Source of the DNA: Fodinicola acaciae
Lineage (GTDB): Bacteria > Actinomycetota > Actinomycetes > Mycobacteriales > HKI-0501
NCBI RefSeq assembly: GCF_010993745.1
Contig: NZ_WOTN01000004.1
Span: forward strand, 930,001 to 994,000
Direction: 5' to 3'
Length of the DNA stretch: 64,000 bases
The position numbers were made by a program, and so were the translations under genes. Below, one piece after another: positions 33,600-41,559 of this stretch (positions are counted from its first letter, which is position 1; every line of letters starts with the position of its first letter). The notes below the pieces were generated by a model. That model saw only the letters and a program-made list of their open reading frames with translations. It ran no database searches and was not told where the DNA came from.

Positions 33600-35000
33600 T
33601 TAGCTGGGTTGTAGGGATTTCCAGGCGTTGTCGATGAGGTGGTTGAAGGGCCAGTTGCGGGGTAGTCGTAGGCGTCGTCGTCGGCCGCTGTGGATGATGC
33701 GGCCGGCGACGGCCAGGATGCGTAGCCGTAGGCGTTTGGGTTCCCAGCGTCTGGCGGGTTGGTGTGTGTCCCAGGCCAGGGTTTGGGTCCAGGCCAGCAA
33801 GTCCGCCGCTAGTGCGGCGATTTCCAGCCAGATCTGGTTGTGGGCGTATCCGTGGAAGGGCAGGTTGCGCATGCCGGTGTCTTTCTGCGCGCGGATACGG
33901 TCCTCGCAACGGGCTCGTTGCCGGTGGCGTACTTCCAGTGTGTCCAGTGTCCAGCCGGGGCCGTGGGTGTTGGTGGCGAAGCAGGTGATGCGCCACCCGT
34001 CCTGGTCGGTGAGGCGTAGTTGCGCGCCGGGGTGTGGTCGTTCCCGGCGGGCGATCACCCGCATCCCGGCTGGCCATTGTTGAGGACCGGGTCGGGTTGC
34101 CGGGGTCGGGTCGGGCATCCATCGCGTGAGCTCGGCGACCTGCGCGCCCTCGCGCGGCTGGCCGTCACCGTCAACAGCCGGTCTCCAGGCCTGCGGCGGG
34201 ATAGCCTCCATCGCGGCTTTGACCGTTTCATGGGCCGGGAATCCGATCGAATACTCCAACCCCAGATCGGTGATGTGATGCAGGAACGCCTTGGAACACG
34301 CGCCGGAATCGGCACGGACCAACACCTGCGCGCGCTCGCCTTCGGGCAGCTGGGCCAGCGCCAGATCCAGAGCCTGGACATGGTCCTGCTTGTTCCACGG
34401 TGAAGCGTTGCCAGGACGCAGTTGCAGCACCAGGCTTTCTCCGGTCCCGTACTGGCCATGGTCGACGAACGCGCACATCGGCGCGAATCCGAACCCGCGT
34501 TTGTGGGTAGCGCAGGCACGTTCTTTGTCCGAGTGCGCGGTCACCAATGTCGAGTCCAGATCGATGATGACTTGGCCGCCGTCGCGACTACCCGCACGGC
34601 CGGCCAACGGCCGGCGCCGCTTCCAGACCGCGCACCGCGCCTGAGCCCGCGCGGACCGGATCGCCGGCAGGACAGCATCAACATCGCCAGCCAACGTGCT
34701 GACCAGCCGCGATATCGTCGGATCGCTGGCCACCGGCCCGAACAGTCCAGGTTGCGCCCGGACCACGCTCACATCCGCTAAACAGTCACCGCCGAGCGCA
34801 ACCGCGGTCGCCAGGTCGCAAACGATCTTCCCCGGACCGTGGCGGACCCGGCGACCACGCCACGGATCAAGGGCTACCGACAACGCTCGCCGCACACCTG
34901 ACAACCGGATCGTCTGCCGTAACAACAGTCCGCCAGCAGAGGACACCAACGACTCGCGAGCCGGATCCAGAACCAACCCGCCAACCCTGTTAACCTTCAC
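33600..35000 (-). CDS. IS1380 family transposase
   Basis: The 466-residue DDE transposase appears intact. Recognisable parts are an early helical DNA-binding region, catalytic aspartate segments VIIDLDSTLVTAHSDKE and VLVRADSGACSKAFLHH, and the long C-terminal segment RNLPFHGYAHNQIWLEIAAL with a basic end. It starts with GTG at 35000. Full length and absence of stops suggest recent arrival. Confidence 0.88.
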   Translation of the reverse strand: MKVNRVGGLVLDPARESLVSSAGGLLLRQTIRLSGVRRALSVALDPWRGRRVRHGPGKIVCDLATAVALGGDCLADVSVVRAQPGLFGPVASDPTISRLVSTLAGDVDAVLPAIRSARAQARCAVWKRRRPLAGRAGSRDGGQVIIDLDSTLVTAHSDKERACATHKRGFGFAPMCAFVDHGQYGTGESLVLQLRPGNASPWNKQDHVQALDLALAQLPEGERAQVLVRADSGACSKAFLHHITDLGLEYSIGFPAHETVKAAMEAIPPQAWRPAVDGDGQPREGAQVAELTRWMPDPTPATRPGPQQWPAGMRVIARRERPHPGAQLRLTDQDGWRITCFATNTHGPGWTLDTLEVRHRQRARCEDRIRAQKDTGMRNLPFHGYAHNQIWLEIAALAADLLAWTQTLAWDTHQPARRWEPKRLRLRILAVAGRIIHSGRRRRLRLPRNWPFNHLIDNAWKSLQPS

Positions 35001-35106
35001 CTACGGAGTGCCTTCCAGTGCAGTGACCCTTGAGACGTCGCAATCCCAAGTTTCCCGCACTGGACAGGCACTTCCGTGCATTTCTAGGCCGTGTCACCGG
35101 CCAACA

Positions 35107-35126
35107 GATGAAAGCCCGAGGCTAGG
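35107..35126 (-). repeat. IS1380 right inverted repeat
   Basis: Reverse complement begins CCTAGCCTCGGGCTTTC. It lies about 110 bases upstream of the transposase start. Confidence 0.8.
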
Positions 35127-35380
35127 GGCCGAGGTCAGCCGGAGTTTCGTAGTCCTGCCGGTCAGGTACAGACCGCCAAACACGACGACACGTCCGTCAA
35201 TGACGACTGGCTGATCAACCGGCATCGCTCGTGCAGCCGGAAAGCCGACCGATTCGAGCCGGTCAGTTCCGCCATCAGCGTTCATTCCGGTCCATTGAGA
35301 AGAACAGCCGACAGCTACCAACTGTTGATCTATGATCACGTCAAGTAGCAGGTCTACTCGCTCGCCGGTAGGAGGTAACG
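35127..35380. other. Gap after the IS with a possible gene remnant
   Basis: On the minus strand an open frame reads LVAVGCSSQWTGMN and later PVVIDGRVVVFGGLYLTG, a lipobox-like start followed by a beta-rich stretch cut at the IS edge. It might be the end of a lipoprotein gene, but I cannot identify it. The last 40 bases hold the ribosome site GGAGG of the next gene. Confidence 0.35.
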
Positions 35381-35890
35381 TTGTCACTCCCCGACTGGAA
35401 CGAGTATGGACTCCTGCCCCCAGGCATCCATAAAGGAACGCTCGATCAGATCTATGACCGGTTTGTCCTTGACGCACCGTGCCGTGAAAGGCGAGAGGTC
35501 CTACACGGAGCATTGGTGACACACTTAGGCCTTGTCCGTGAGCTGATCCCGCAAGGCCGAGCGTGGGTCGACGGAGGCTTCTGTACGTGCAAGACCGAAC
35601 CGCCGAAGGATGTAGACGTGCTACTCCATCCTGGTGACTGGACGGCTCTGGAGGCGAGCGAGCCGTCAGCGCAAACGCGTATGTATGGGTTGCTAACTTT
35701 GCAAGACGTTTTGGCACAGCAGCCGGCGGTGTGGCTGGAACGCCTGCAACCCGTCGGCGGTGCATTGGACGCGTTTCTATGCTTTCCTGGCTCCGAGAAC
35801 TACTGGTCAGACCTCTGGTCGTCAGTCAAACGCGCTGACGGCCATGTCGAGCTTGGAGTCAAGAAGGGCTTCGTGGAGGTGTCTTGGTGA
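35381..35890 (+). CDS. DUF6932-like nucleotidyltransferase-fold protein
   Basis: The 169-residue protein contains a nucleotidyltransferase-like core: WVDGGFCTCKTEPPKDVDVL gives a G-G-(8-10)-D-x-D pattern after a helix (LVRELIPQGR). DUF6932 proteins share this layout. GGAGG precedes the start. It is translationally coupled to the next gene (GGTGA overlap). The pair lies between an IS and gene debris and has lower GC than the chromosome. A toxin-antitoxin or defence role is plausible but not shown. Confidence 0.6.
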   Translation: MSLPDWNEYGLLPPGIHKGTLDQIYDRFVLDAPCRERREVLHGALVTHLGLVRELIPQGRAWVDGGFCTCKTEPPKDVDVLLHPGDWTALEASEPSAQTRMYGLLTLQDVLAQQPAVWLERLQPVGGALDAFLCFPGSENYWSDLWSSVKRADGHVELGVKKGFVEVSW

Positions 35891-36783
35891 CAAGTGCATT
35901 CCGCGATGCTTTCGGCAGAATTCGCGGAAATTCGTGGCTCGATGAACTTGCACGAGCGTCGCTCATCGCGGCAGAGCGCAAGTTCGCAGCTGGTGGCGTG
36001 CCGAGTGCTCAGCTGCGAGTCGAATTCAAAGGTCTAACGAGCATCGGTGCTCGTGAGTCTGCCTTGGTAGCCAAGGCGATACAGGATGCGACGGCGAAGG
36101 TCGGTCACATCATTCGGGATCCCTCCACTGAGGCGACGGGGGCGTATCCGGGTGACCGCGAAAGAGCCCGTCTCATTCAACGAGTCCAGGCTCGCAATTT
36201 TATGGTTTTTTCGTTTCCCGATGAGGCCGCAGAAGAAGGTCAGTTTGATTTCTCAGGACCCGAGTCGCCGAGAACATTGGCAGAGCTCGCAGCCGAGGAA
36301 CTTGTGGAGATCCTGCCGAGCACTCAGGAAGACGACGACTCGTTAGACGCAGTCCTAGGCCAGCGAAAGACCATCCGCAATGCAGTCAATGACATCGTCG
36401 GTGCGGTCAGTAGTACAGGAACTCTGGGGCTGCAATTTGTCCCACGGGTCGGAGCACCTATAAGTTGCGTCGTTTCGAGCGAGCAAGCTGAAGTTCTCGC
36501 CGAGAGCCTCAGCGAATCGCAAGTCGAACGCCGGACGATAACAATGCAAGGGCGTCTGGATGGTGTGCGCACACGCCGCCGCATCTTCTACCTGGAGCTA
36601 GACACCGGCCGTGATATCCACGGAGCTATCGGAACTGACTTGCTGGAAGACATCAGGGCTAACCTCGACCATCAAGTTGTCGCCACTCTTGAGGAGACGC
36701 GGTTCGAGGCAGTATCTGGTAGACGTACGCGACCGTCATACCGCCTTCTCGGCCTCGATCCAGTTGCACCTTTGAGCGGATAG
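35887..36783 (+). CDS. Unknown partner protein of the DUF6932-like gene
   Basis: The 298-residue product starts at GTG 35887 overlapping the previous stop. It has a helical N-terminal region (RASLIAAERKFAAGG), a central acidic stretch (EILPSTQEDDDSLDAVLGQR) and a beta-rich C-terminal third (RRTITMQGRLDGVRTRRRIF, YLELDTGRDIHGAI) that looks like a small barrel. No catalytic motif is recognised. Tight coupling implies that the two proteins act together. Confidence 0.6.
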   Translation: MTSAFRDAFGRIRGNSWLDELARASLIAAERKFAAGGVPSAQLRVEFKGLTSIGARESALVAKAIQDATAKVGHIIRDPSTEATGAYPGDRERARLIQRVQARNFMVFSFPDEAAEEGQFDFSGPESPRTLAELAAEELVEILPSTQEDDDSLDAVLGQRKTIRNAVNDIVGAVSSTGTLGLQFVPRVGAPISCVVSSEQAEVLAESLSESQVERRTITMQGRLDGVRTRRRIFYLELDTGRDIHGAIGTDLLEDIRANLDHQVVATLEETRFEAVSGRRTRPSYRLLGLDPVAPLSG

Positions 36784-36787
36784 GGCC

Positions 36788-36961
36788 GGCACCACGGCAG
36801 GGCTGCTCGGAGCCGTACGCTGGGGTGCCGCCGGCATGATCTCGCCACTTGTCGGCCTGCTCGGTAACACCGCGACAGCCATGGCGACCGTATGCGCGGC
36901 CGGCCTCATCGCAGCCAGCCTGCTGCTCGCCATCCTCACCAAGCCATGGCGCCGCGCTTGA
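36788..36961 (+). pseudogene. C-terminal fragment of a Bcr/CflA-type MFS drug exporter
   Basis: The frame GLLGAVRWGAAGMISPLVGL, then LGNTATAMATVCAAGLIAAS and LLLAILTKPWRRA to a TGA matches the last two membrane helices of Bcr/CflA exporters. No upstream part exists; the DUF6932 partner gene ends just before it. It is an orphan 3' end joined by recombination. Confidence 0.6.
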
Positions 36962-37689
36962 CATCGAGACCAACTCAGTCCAACTGGGTGACACCACAGC
37001 CGTGACGCATGACAACCCGAGTGTATTCCACCGGCTGGAGCCGTCACTCCGACGAAGTACAACTCGGCGCGATGTGGTAGCGCAGCTAGGTACATGCACT
37101 GACCCGGCCCGAGGCGTGGTTGATGTCGGGACGACCAGGCATCACACATGTGCGATGGAACTCGGCCTAGAAGGCGGTCTTTTGCGCAGAAGATCGCAAC
37201 GACCAGGCCGCGATCGAACAACTCATCGCACGGGCTGCTTGACCGCAACTGCAGTGAGATGCAGGCGATCAACCTGACGCCACTGGCCCACCAAATTCAT
37301 GCTGCTGGCAAGGGCCTGCTACGACAACGTGCTCACTTTACCGGTGGAGTGTACGTATTCGACCCGTCGTATTCCTGAACTGGCTCAGTACAAGGCAAAA
37401 GCGCGCTCATGCCGATGAGCGGACGTTTGGCCGGTGGCGTCATGTTCGGTGATCTGGGTTGAGACCAGAGGTCGGTAGTGGGGCGCGTGACGGCGCGGGT
37501 GAACGAGTCCGATGGATGTAACGGTGTTGGACGAGTTCGATGCCCTGTGCCACTTCGCCCCTAACGGCATCGCCCACCGCACCACGATGAACAGGATTTC
37601 GTGATCAACACCTGCATCCGTTGGCGCATCGCTCATGCAGAGCCCATTGCTTGACGCGCCGCCGACTCAGCTATCCGCACCGGGATCCA
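36962..37689. other. Gene-poor stretch of about 730 bases containing repeat copy 1
   Basis: No open frame here looks like a protein. Apart from the direct repeat at 37337-37425 and its hairpin, I see nothing identifiable. Mixed codon texture suggests accumulated fragments. Confidence 0.5.
37337..37425 (+). repeat. Direct repeat, copy 1 (about 90 bp)
   Basis: The segment from TTTACCGGTGGAGTG through CCTGAACTGGCTCAGT to GATGAGCGGACG recurs at 48148-48237 with roughly ten differences. It ends in a perfect hairpin, CGCTCAT-GCCG-ATGAGCG. The two copies have the same orientation and enclose 10.7 kb. Confidence 0.8.
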
Positions 37690-38406
37690 TTACCCGTCCA
37701 CGATTGCAGGACAGCCACCGGACGGTCCGGAACAGGTGTAACAGATGAGCCTGTCAACGCTCGGCTTCACCTCCAGTTGGGCGTACGAATTGGCCAGCGC
37801 CGCCAACCTGCGCGGTCTGCCGTTCATGATCTTTACGAAGGCGCACATCCGCCGGTACGCACGCAGCCGCTCGTCATCCGATCCCAGTCTGGCCAGTCCC
37901 GTATCGACCCTGTCCAGGACGACACACACCGTACGCACCTGCCATGGGTCCTCGACTGCCATCAGAAAGCCGGCCAGCGCATCCCACGCCTCGCCGAACG
38001 GTCGGCGCTTCAGCAGGGCCTCCGCGAGCCACAAGTCGCGCCCCACGTCGGCTACGAACACCTGGGTGAGCTCGTCCAGGTCGGCATCGCTGAGCTGGTC
38101 GGGATGAGCCGACAGAATCCTGCCCGCGCCGGCATCGCGGTCGGTCAGGTACCGACGCACCAGGCCGACCAGCTGTTCTGCTTCGACGCCGCTCAGGGCG
38201 AGCAGGTCCCACACGAAGTTCGGACTGCGAGAATACCGGGATGTCGCGAGCAGCACCGCAGCGTCGCGATATCGCATCTGCTCCGACAGGGGCGCGTTGG
38301 TGAATCCTTCCTCCCAGGGCTCGCAGGCCCACAGCGGGTCCGGATCGGTCTCTGGAGCCAGCTTCACCATTAGGCGGAGCAGCCTCAGAGCCTCCTCCTT
38401 CGTCAT
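37690..38406 (-). CDS. Hypothetical helical protein
   Basis: The 238-residue product is largely alpha-helical and acidic (TKEEALRLLRLMVKLAPETD, AGAGRILSAHPDQLSDADLD, VFVADVGRDLWLAEALLKRR). Its last 25 residues are Cys-rich (CYTCSGPSGGC). It looks like a real cytoplasmic protein by codon use, but I recognise no family. AGGAGG-like bases precede the ATG. Confidence 0.5.
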   Translation of the reverse strand: MTKEEALRLLRLMVKLAPETDPDPLWACEPWEEGFTNAPLSEQMRYRDAAVLLATSRYSRSPNFVWDLLALSGVEAEQLVGLVRRYLTDRDAGAGRILSAHPDQLSDADLDELTQVFVADVGRDLWLAEALLKRRPFGEAWDALAGFLMAVEDPWQVRTVCVVLDRVDTGLARLGSDDERLRAYRRMCAFVKIMNGRPRRLAALANSYAQLEVKPSVDRLICYTCSGPSGGCPAIVDG

Positions 38407-38459
38407 GCCGGACCTCCGCGGTCGGAGTACGTGCCTGCCGGTTCCAATGATCCGCCACA

Positions 38460-38755
38460 GTGGCGTTCCCGTCTCCGGATCCCGATTCGCCAGCTCCCGT
38501 ACGGTTTCTGCCGGCCTTCGGCAAGGTGGTCCTCGGCTATCACGACCGAAGTCGCATCATCGATGACGCTGATCGCGGCCTGTCCGTGGCCGGCGAGCGG
38601 TCGTCCTGGTGGACGGCCGCGTCTCGGTGACGTGGAATGTCTGCAACGACAACGTAACCGTGAGCCCGTTGCGTGAACTTTCCCGAAGCGAAAGAGAAGA
38701 AGTCGCGGAACAAGCGCGGGAGCTGACTTCTTTCCTTGTCGAAGGAAGAAGCTAG
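38460..38755 (+). pseudogene. C-terminal fragment of an AlkZ-like winged-helix protein, frameshifted
   Basis: The first frame reads FPSPDPDSPAPVRFLPAFGK and VVLGYHDRSRIIDDADRGL, the conserved late part of winged-helix (PF06224) proteins. A frameshift near 38604 moves to VVLVDGRVSVTWNV and then LSRSEREEVAEQARELTSFL, ending at TAG 38755. The N-terminal two thirds are missing. It is not a copy of the intact family member at 4.8-5.9 kb. Confidence 0.6.
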
Positions 38756-39522
38756 CCGATGAATTCCCAGAGTACGGGCAGAAACTCCTCGGGCGTCTCG
38801 ACCTGCGGCATGTGGCCGGTCTGCTCCAGCAGCCGGAATTCGGCGCCAGGAATGGCTTTCGCGTACGCGCGGCCATAGTCCGCGTCCACCACCTGGTCGC
38901 TGGCACCCCACGCGACCAGCGTCGGATGGCTGATCTTGGCCAGCCGGTCGGTCAGGTTCGGATCGGCCATCGAGAACGGGCCCGAGTAGATCCGCAGCAC
39001 GTCGCGGTTGGCCGCCATGGTGGCGAGCTGTGCGTCGGTCAGCGCGCTCGGATCGAAGCTGAACTTCGCGGGATCGTGGAAGGAAAGGCGCGCCAACTCA
39101 GGCGGCGTGAGGTCGAAAGTGTCGGCGATCGGATGGCCGGGAACCTCGATGCCGACCGCGTCGATCAGCACGACGGAGGCGATCCGGTCGCTGCCGATCG
39201 CCGCGACCTCGGCGGCGAGCCAGCCGCCGATCGAATTGCCGACGACCGCGACATCGCGCAGGTCAAGGACGTCAAGCAGCTGCACGTACGCTTGCGCCAG
39301 CGTCGTGACGTCGGTCAGCCAGCCTGGCCGGACAGTTCCGTCGAAACCGGGATGGATCGGCGTGAAAACCCGCGCCGGCCGCGCCTCAGCGAGCCGGCCG
39401 GCGAACGGCAGGACGGTCTGCGGACCGCCGCCGCCGTGCAGCATGAGGACGGGACGGCCTCGCGCGCCGCGAATTTCCACGCTGATGTCGAGCGCGCCCT
39501 GGTCCATAGTGACTGTGGTCAT
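38752..39522 (-). CDS. Alpha/beta hydrolase
   Basis: The 256-residue protein has the oxyanion segment LMLHGGGGPQ, the nucleophile elbow VVGNSIGGWLA (Ser in GNSIGG) and a late LLEQTGHMPQVETPE histidine. It resembles esterases of the menaquinone/aromatic-degradation type. It is four bases downstream of the cupin gene on the same strand. Its stop overlaps the AlkZ-like remnant. Confidence 0.82.
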   Translation of the reverse strand: MTTVTMDQGALDISVEIRGARGRPVLMLHGGGGPQTVLPFAGRLAEARPARVFTPIHPGFDGTVRPGWLTDVTTLAQAYVQLLDVLDLRDVAVVGNSIGGWLAAEVAAIGSDRIASVVLIDAVGIEVPGHPIADTFDLTPPELARLSFHDPAKFSFDPSALTDAQLATMAANRDVLRIYSGPFSMADPNLTDRLAKISHPTLVAWGASDQVVDADYGRAYAKAIPGAEFRLLEQTGHMPQVETPEEFLPVLWEFIG

Positions 39523-39526
39523 TTTG

Positions 39527-39991
39527 TTACTCCTCAGAAAAATCGGTCGCGGGCTCGGTGGCGTAGCGGCCCATCACGGCGATGGTCGCCGCGGGCGTGA
39601 GCTGCCGGCCACCGGCGATCATGTCGCGCAGGTCGCGGAAATACTGGACGTACAGGTCGGGCGTGAAGGTGTTGAGCATGACCGCGGGCGTGTCGCCGAG
39701 GTTCGCGAAGGTGTGCGGTGCGCCCGGCGGGATCATCGCAAGCGTGCCGGCGGGCGCCTCGTGGGTCGTGTCGCCGACGGTGAAATGGACCGTGCCGGAG
39801 ACGACGTAGAAACCTTCGTCGTGCTGGGCGTGGCGATGCTGCGGCGGGCCCTGTGTGTGCGGCGCGATGGTGATCTCGCCGATCCCGAGCCGATGGCCGG
39901 TCGTACTGCCGTCCTCCAGGATGCGCATCTTCGTCGGGCCGAGCTGGATCGACTCGCCGCCGTCCGGCCCGACCAGGGAAACGTCCGTCAC
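39527..39991 (-). CDS. Cupin domain-containing protein
   Basis: The 154-residue single-cupin protein shows PPQHRHAQHDEGFYVVSGTV (His-rich motif 1) and GTLAMIPPGAPHTFANLGDT (motif 2). GTG 39991 is placed eight bases after AAAGGAG; a longer start overlaps the operator region. It forms an operon with the hydrolase and is divergent from a TetR regulator. Confidence 0.82.
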   Translation of the reverse strand: MTDVSLVGPDGGESIQLGPTKMRILEDGSTTGHRLGIGEITIAPHTQGPPQHRHAQHDEGFYVVSGTVHFTVGDTTHEAPAGTLAMIPPGAPHTFANLGDTPAVMLNTFTPDLYVQYFRDLRDMIAGGRQLTPAATIAVMGRYATEPATDFSEE

Positions 39992-40008
39992 TGCTCTGAC
40001 TCCTTTAC

Positions 40009-40070
40009 GAGAGTTCGCTCTCACGAGAGTAGATAAGAGTCTTCATAAAAGTCAACTCTCATAATGAGAG
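40009..40070. promoter_or_regulatory. Operator cluster GAGAG/CTCTC between the cupin and TetR genes
   Basis: Three dyads built from the same half-site occur: GAGAGTTCGCTCTC (40009-40022), CTCTCACGAGAG (40018-40029) and the perfect CTCTCATAATGAGAG (40056-40070). The AT-rich segment between them carries the divergent promoters. A TetR dimer is the expected binder. Confidence 0.6.
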
Positions 40071-40103
40071 CAAACTGCTATAATCCGACCGGACGGAGGC
40101 GCG

Positions 40104-40700
40104 ATGACGGAGCAACTCGACACTGGCCGGACGAACCAGAAGATGCGGACGCGGTCGGCGATCGTGGCCGCCGCGCGCGACCTGATCTCCAAAGGCGGCG
40201 AGGTGACGATGCCGCTGGTCGCGCAGGCGGCGCAGGTCTCCGAAGCGACCGCTTACCGGTATTTTCCGGACCTGCCGTCGCTGATCAGCGAGGTGCTCGC
40301 CGGCGTCTGGCCAACGCCCGCCGAGGCGTTCGCGCCGCTCGGCGACTGCGCCGATGCCGTACGCCGAGTCGCCTTCGCCTGCGAGTTCTTGCTCCGCGGC
40401 GTCCTCGCCCGGCAGGGTTCCGTACGCGCGATGATCTCGGCGACTATCACCCGCCCAGAGACCGTGACCAGCCGGCCCGGGATCCGCTTCGGGCTGATCG
40501 ACCACGCGCTCCAGCCGCTGGAAGACAGCCTGGATCCGGAGGTGTTTGCGCAGCTCAAGCGGGATCTTGCCGTCGTCGTGAGCGCCGAGGCGCTGTTCAC
40601 GCTGACCGACCTCTGCGGACTCGACGCCGAGGTCGCGATCAGCAGCGCCGTACGGACCGCGACGACGCTGGCCGAGGCGGCTGTCCGCCAGAGCGACTAA
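40104..40700 (+). CDS. TetR/AcrR family transcriptional regulator
   Basis: The 198-residue regulator has the HTH RSAIVAAARDLISKGGEVTM and PLVAQAAQVSEATAYRYFPD, then a helical ligand domain. The CTCTC-type dyads in the divergent gap make control of the cupin-hydrolase operon likely. Base composition fits the chromosome better than the neighbouring Gabija-like genes do. Confidence 0.82.
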   Translation: MTEQLDTGRTNQKMRTRSAIVAAARDLISKGGEVTMPLVAQAAQVSEATAYRYFPDLPSLISEVLAGVWPTPAEAFAPLGDCADAVRRVAFACEFLLRGVLARQGSVRAMISATITRPETVTSRPGIRFGLIDHALQPLEDSLDPEVFAQLKRDLAVVVSAEALFTLTDLCGLDAEVAISSAVRTATTLAEAAVRQSD

Positions 40701-41559
40701 CGCTGCAGGTCGCCCATGTCGGCGACCCGGTCGCCAAGGTCCTCGCTGTGGCGCACGACGGACTCGGCGGCGCGGTCGGTCGCGGCGCGAGCGCCATCGG
40801 CCGTACGAGCCACCGTGTCGGCCACGGAGGCCGCGCGGCTGCCGGCCGGGAGCCCCGACTCCGTGCGCTGTTTCCCTTTACGTCCATGGACATGCTGGGT
40901 TTCCGGCCCACGGTCCAGCCCACCACCCGTTCAGATGGTCCATGGGGCGCCGCCGTTGGGCGATGATCGCTATCTGGTCATAGGACCAGGCGACCACGAG
41001 GTCGGCGTCGCCGATGCCGACGGCAGCGTCGTACTCGCCTTGACCGTACTCGACGCGACCGCCGAGAAGTAGCTACCCAAGGGCGGCGCAGCATCAGGCT
41101 GCTAATCGAGCCTCGCCAACGTCCGCTCATGCCGCCGAGAGTGCGTCGATCACGCGGACTGCCGGCAGATATCAGGCAGGAGCATTCGCTGACTTCGAAT
41201 ACCGCGCGTTCCCAGTAGCTGAGGAGAAGTACATCAAGATCCCCATGCCCGGAATTGGCAAAGGTCCGTACAGCACGCGCCGAACGGTCGCCAGCGTTTG
41301 GCCATGTGTCGCCGCAGGCTCGACCTCTCGTCACGGCGAAGCTTCGATCAGCCAGTTGTTGTGCAGTTGAGTGCCGATAGCCAGATGCCGAAGCCGATAC
41401 TTATGGTCGTGGCGGGACAGCGCTATGCCGGTTCGTGGACACGGGTCTCGCATACAGATGTGCCCGGGCTTAGCCTTGCCCACTTAGCGTCGGACGCGCG
41501 GATGATCGATCCGTAGGTAGTTGACCGGTTCGTTGGCGGCGACGGGAGGTCGCGTCGAA
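40701..41559. other. Gene-poor stretch of about 860 bases before the Gabija-like pair
   Basis: On the minus strand from about 40930 to the stop at 40697 an open frame ends in VVRHSEDLGDRVADMGDLQR without a visible start. On the plus strand a frame ends at 41072 with YLVIGPGDHEVGVADADGSV and LALTVLDATAEK. Both look like ends of lost genes. A short CGTCCGCTCAT word at 41120-41130 recalls the hairpin of the island repeat. Otherwise nothing is recognised. Confidence 0.4.

Larger units (their letters stand above)
33461..35126. mobile_element. IS1380-family insertion sequence
   Basis: The element is 1666 bp with inverted ends: CCTAGCCTCGATCTTTC on the left and, reversed, CCTAGCCTCGGGCTTTC on the right. 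The CCTAG start is typical of IS1380 (as in ISEcp1). One transposase gene fills most of it. The bases flanking the two ends differ, so no target duplication is visible; a later deletion or recombination at one side is likely. Confidence 0.85.

Noticed and set aside
38403-38906. Minus-strand 167-codon frame
   Set aside because: It overlaps both the AlkZ-like remnant and the hydrolase; neither strand-wise composition nor motifs support it.
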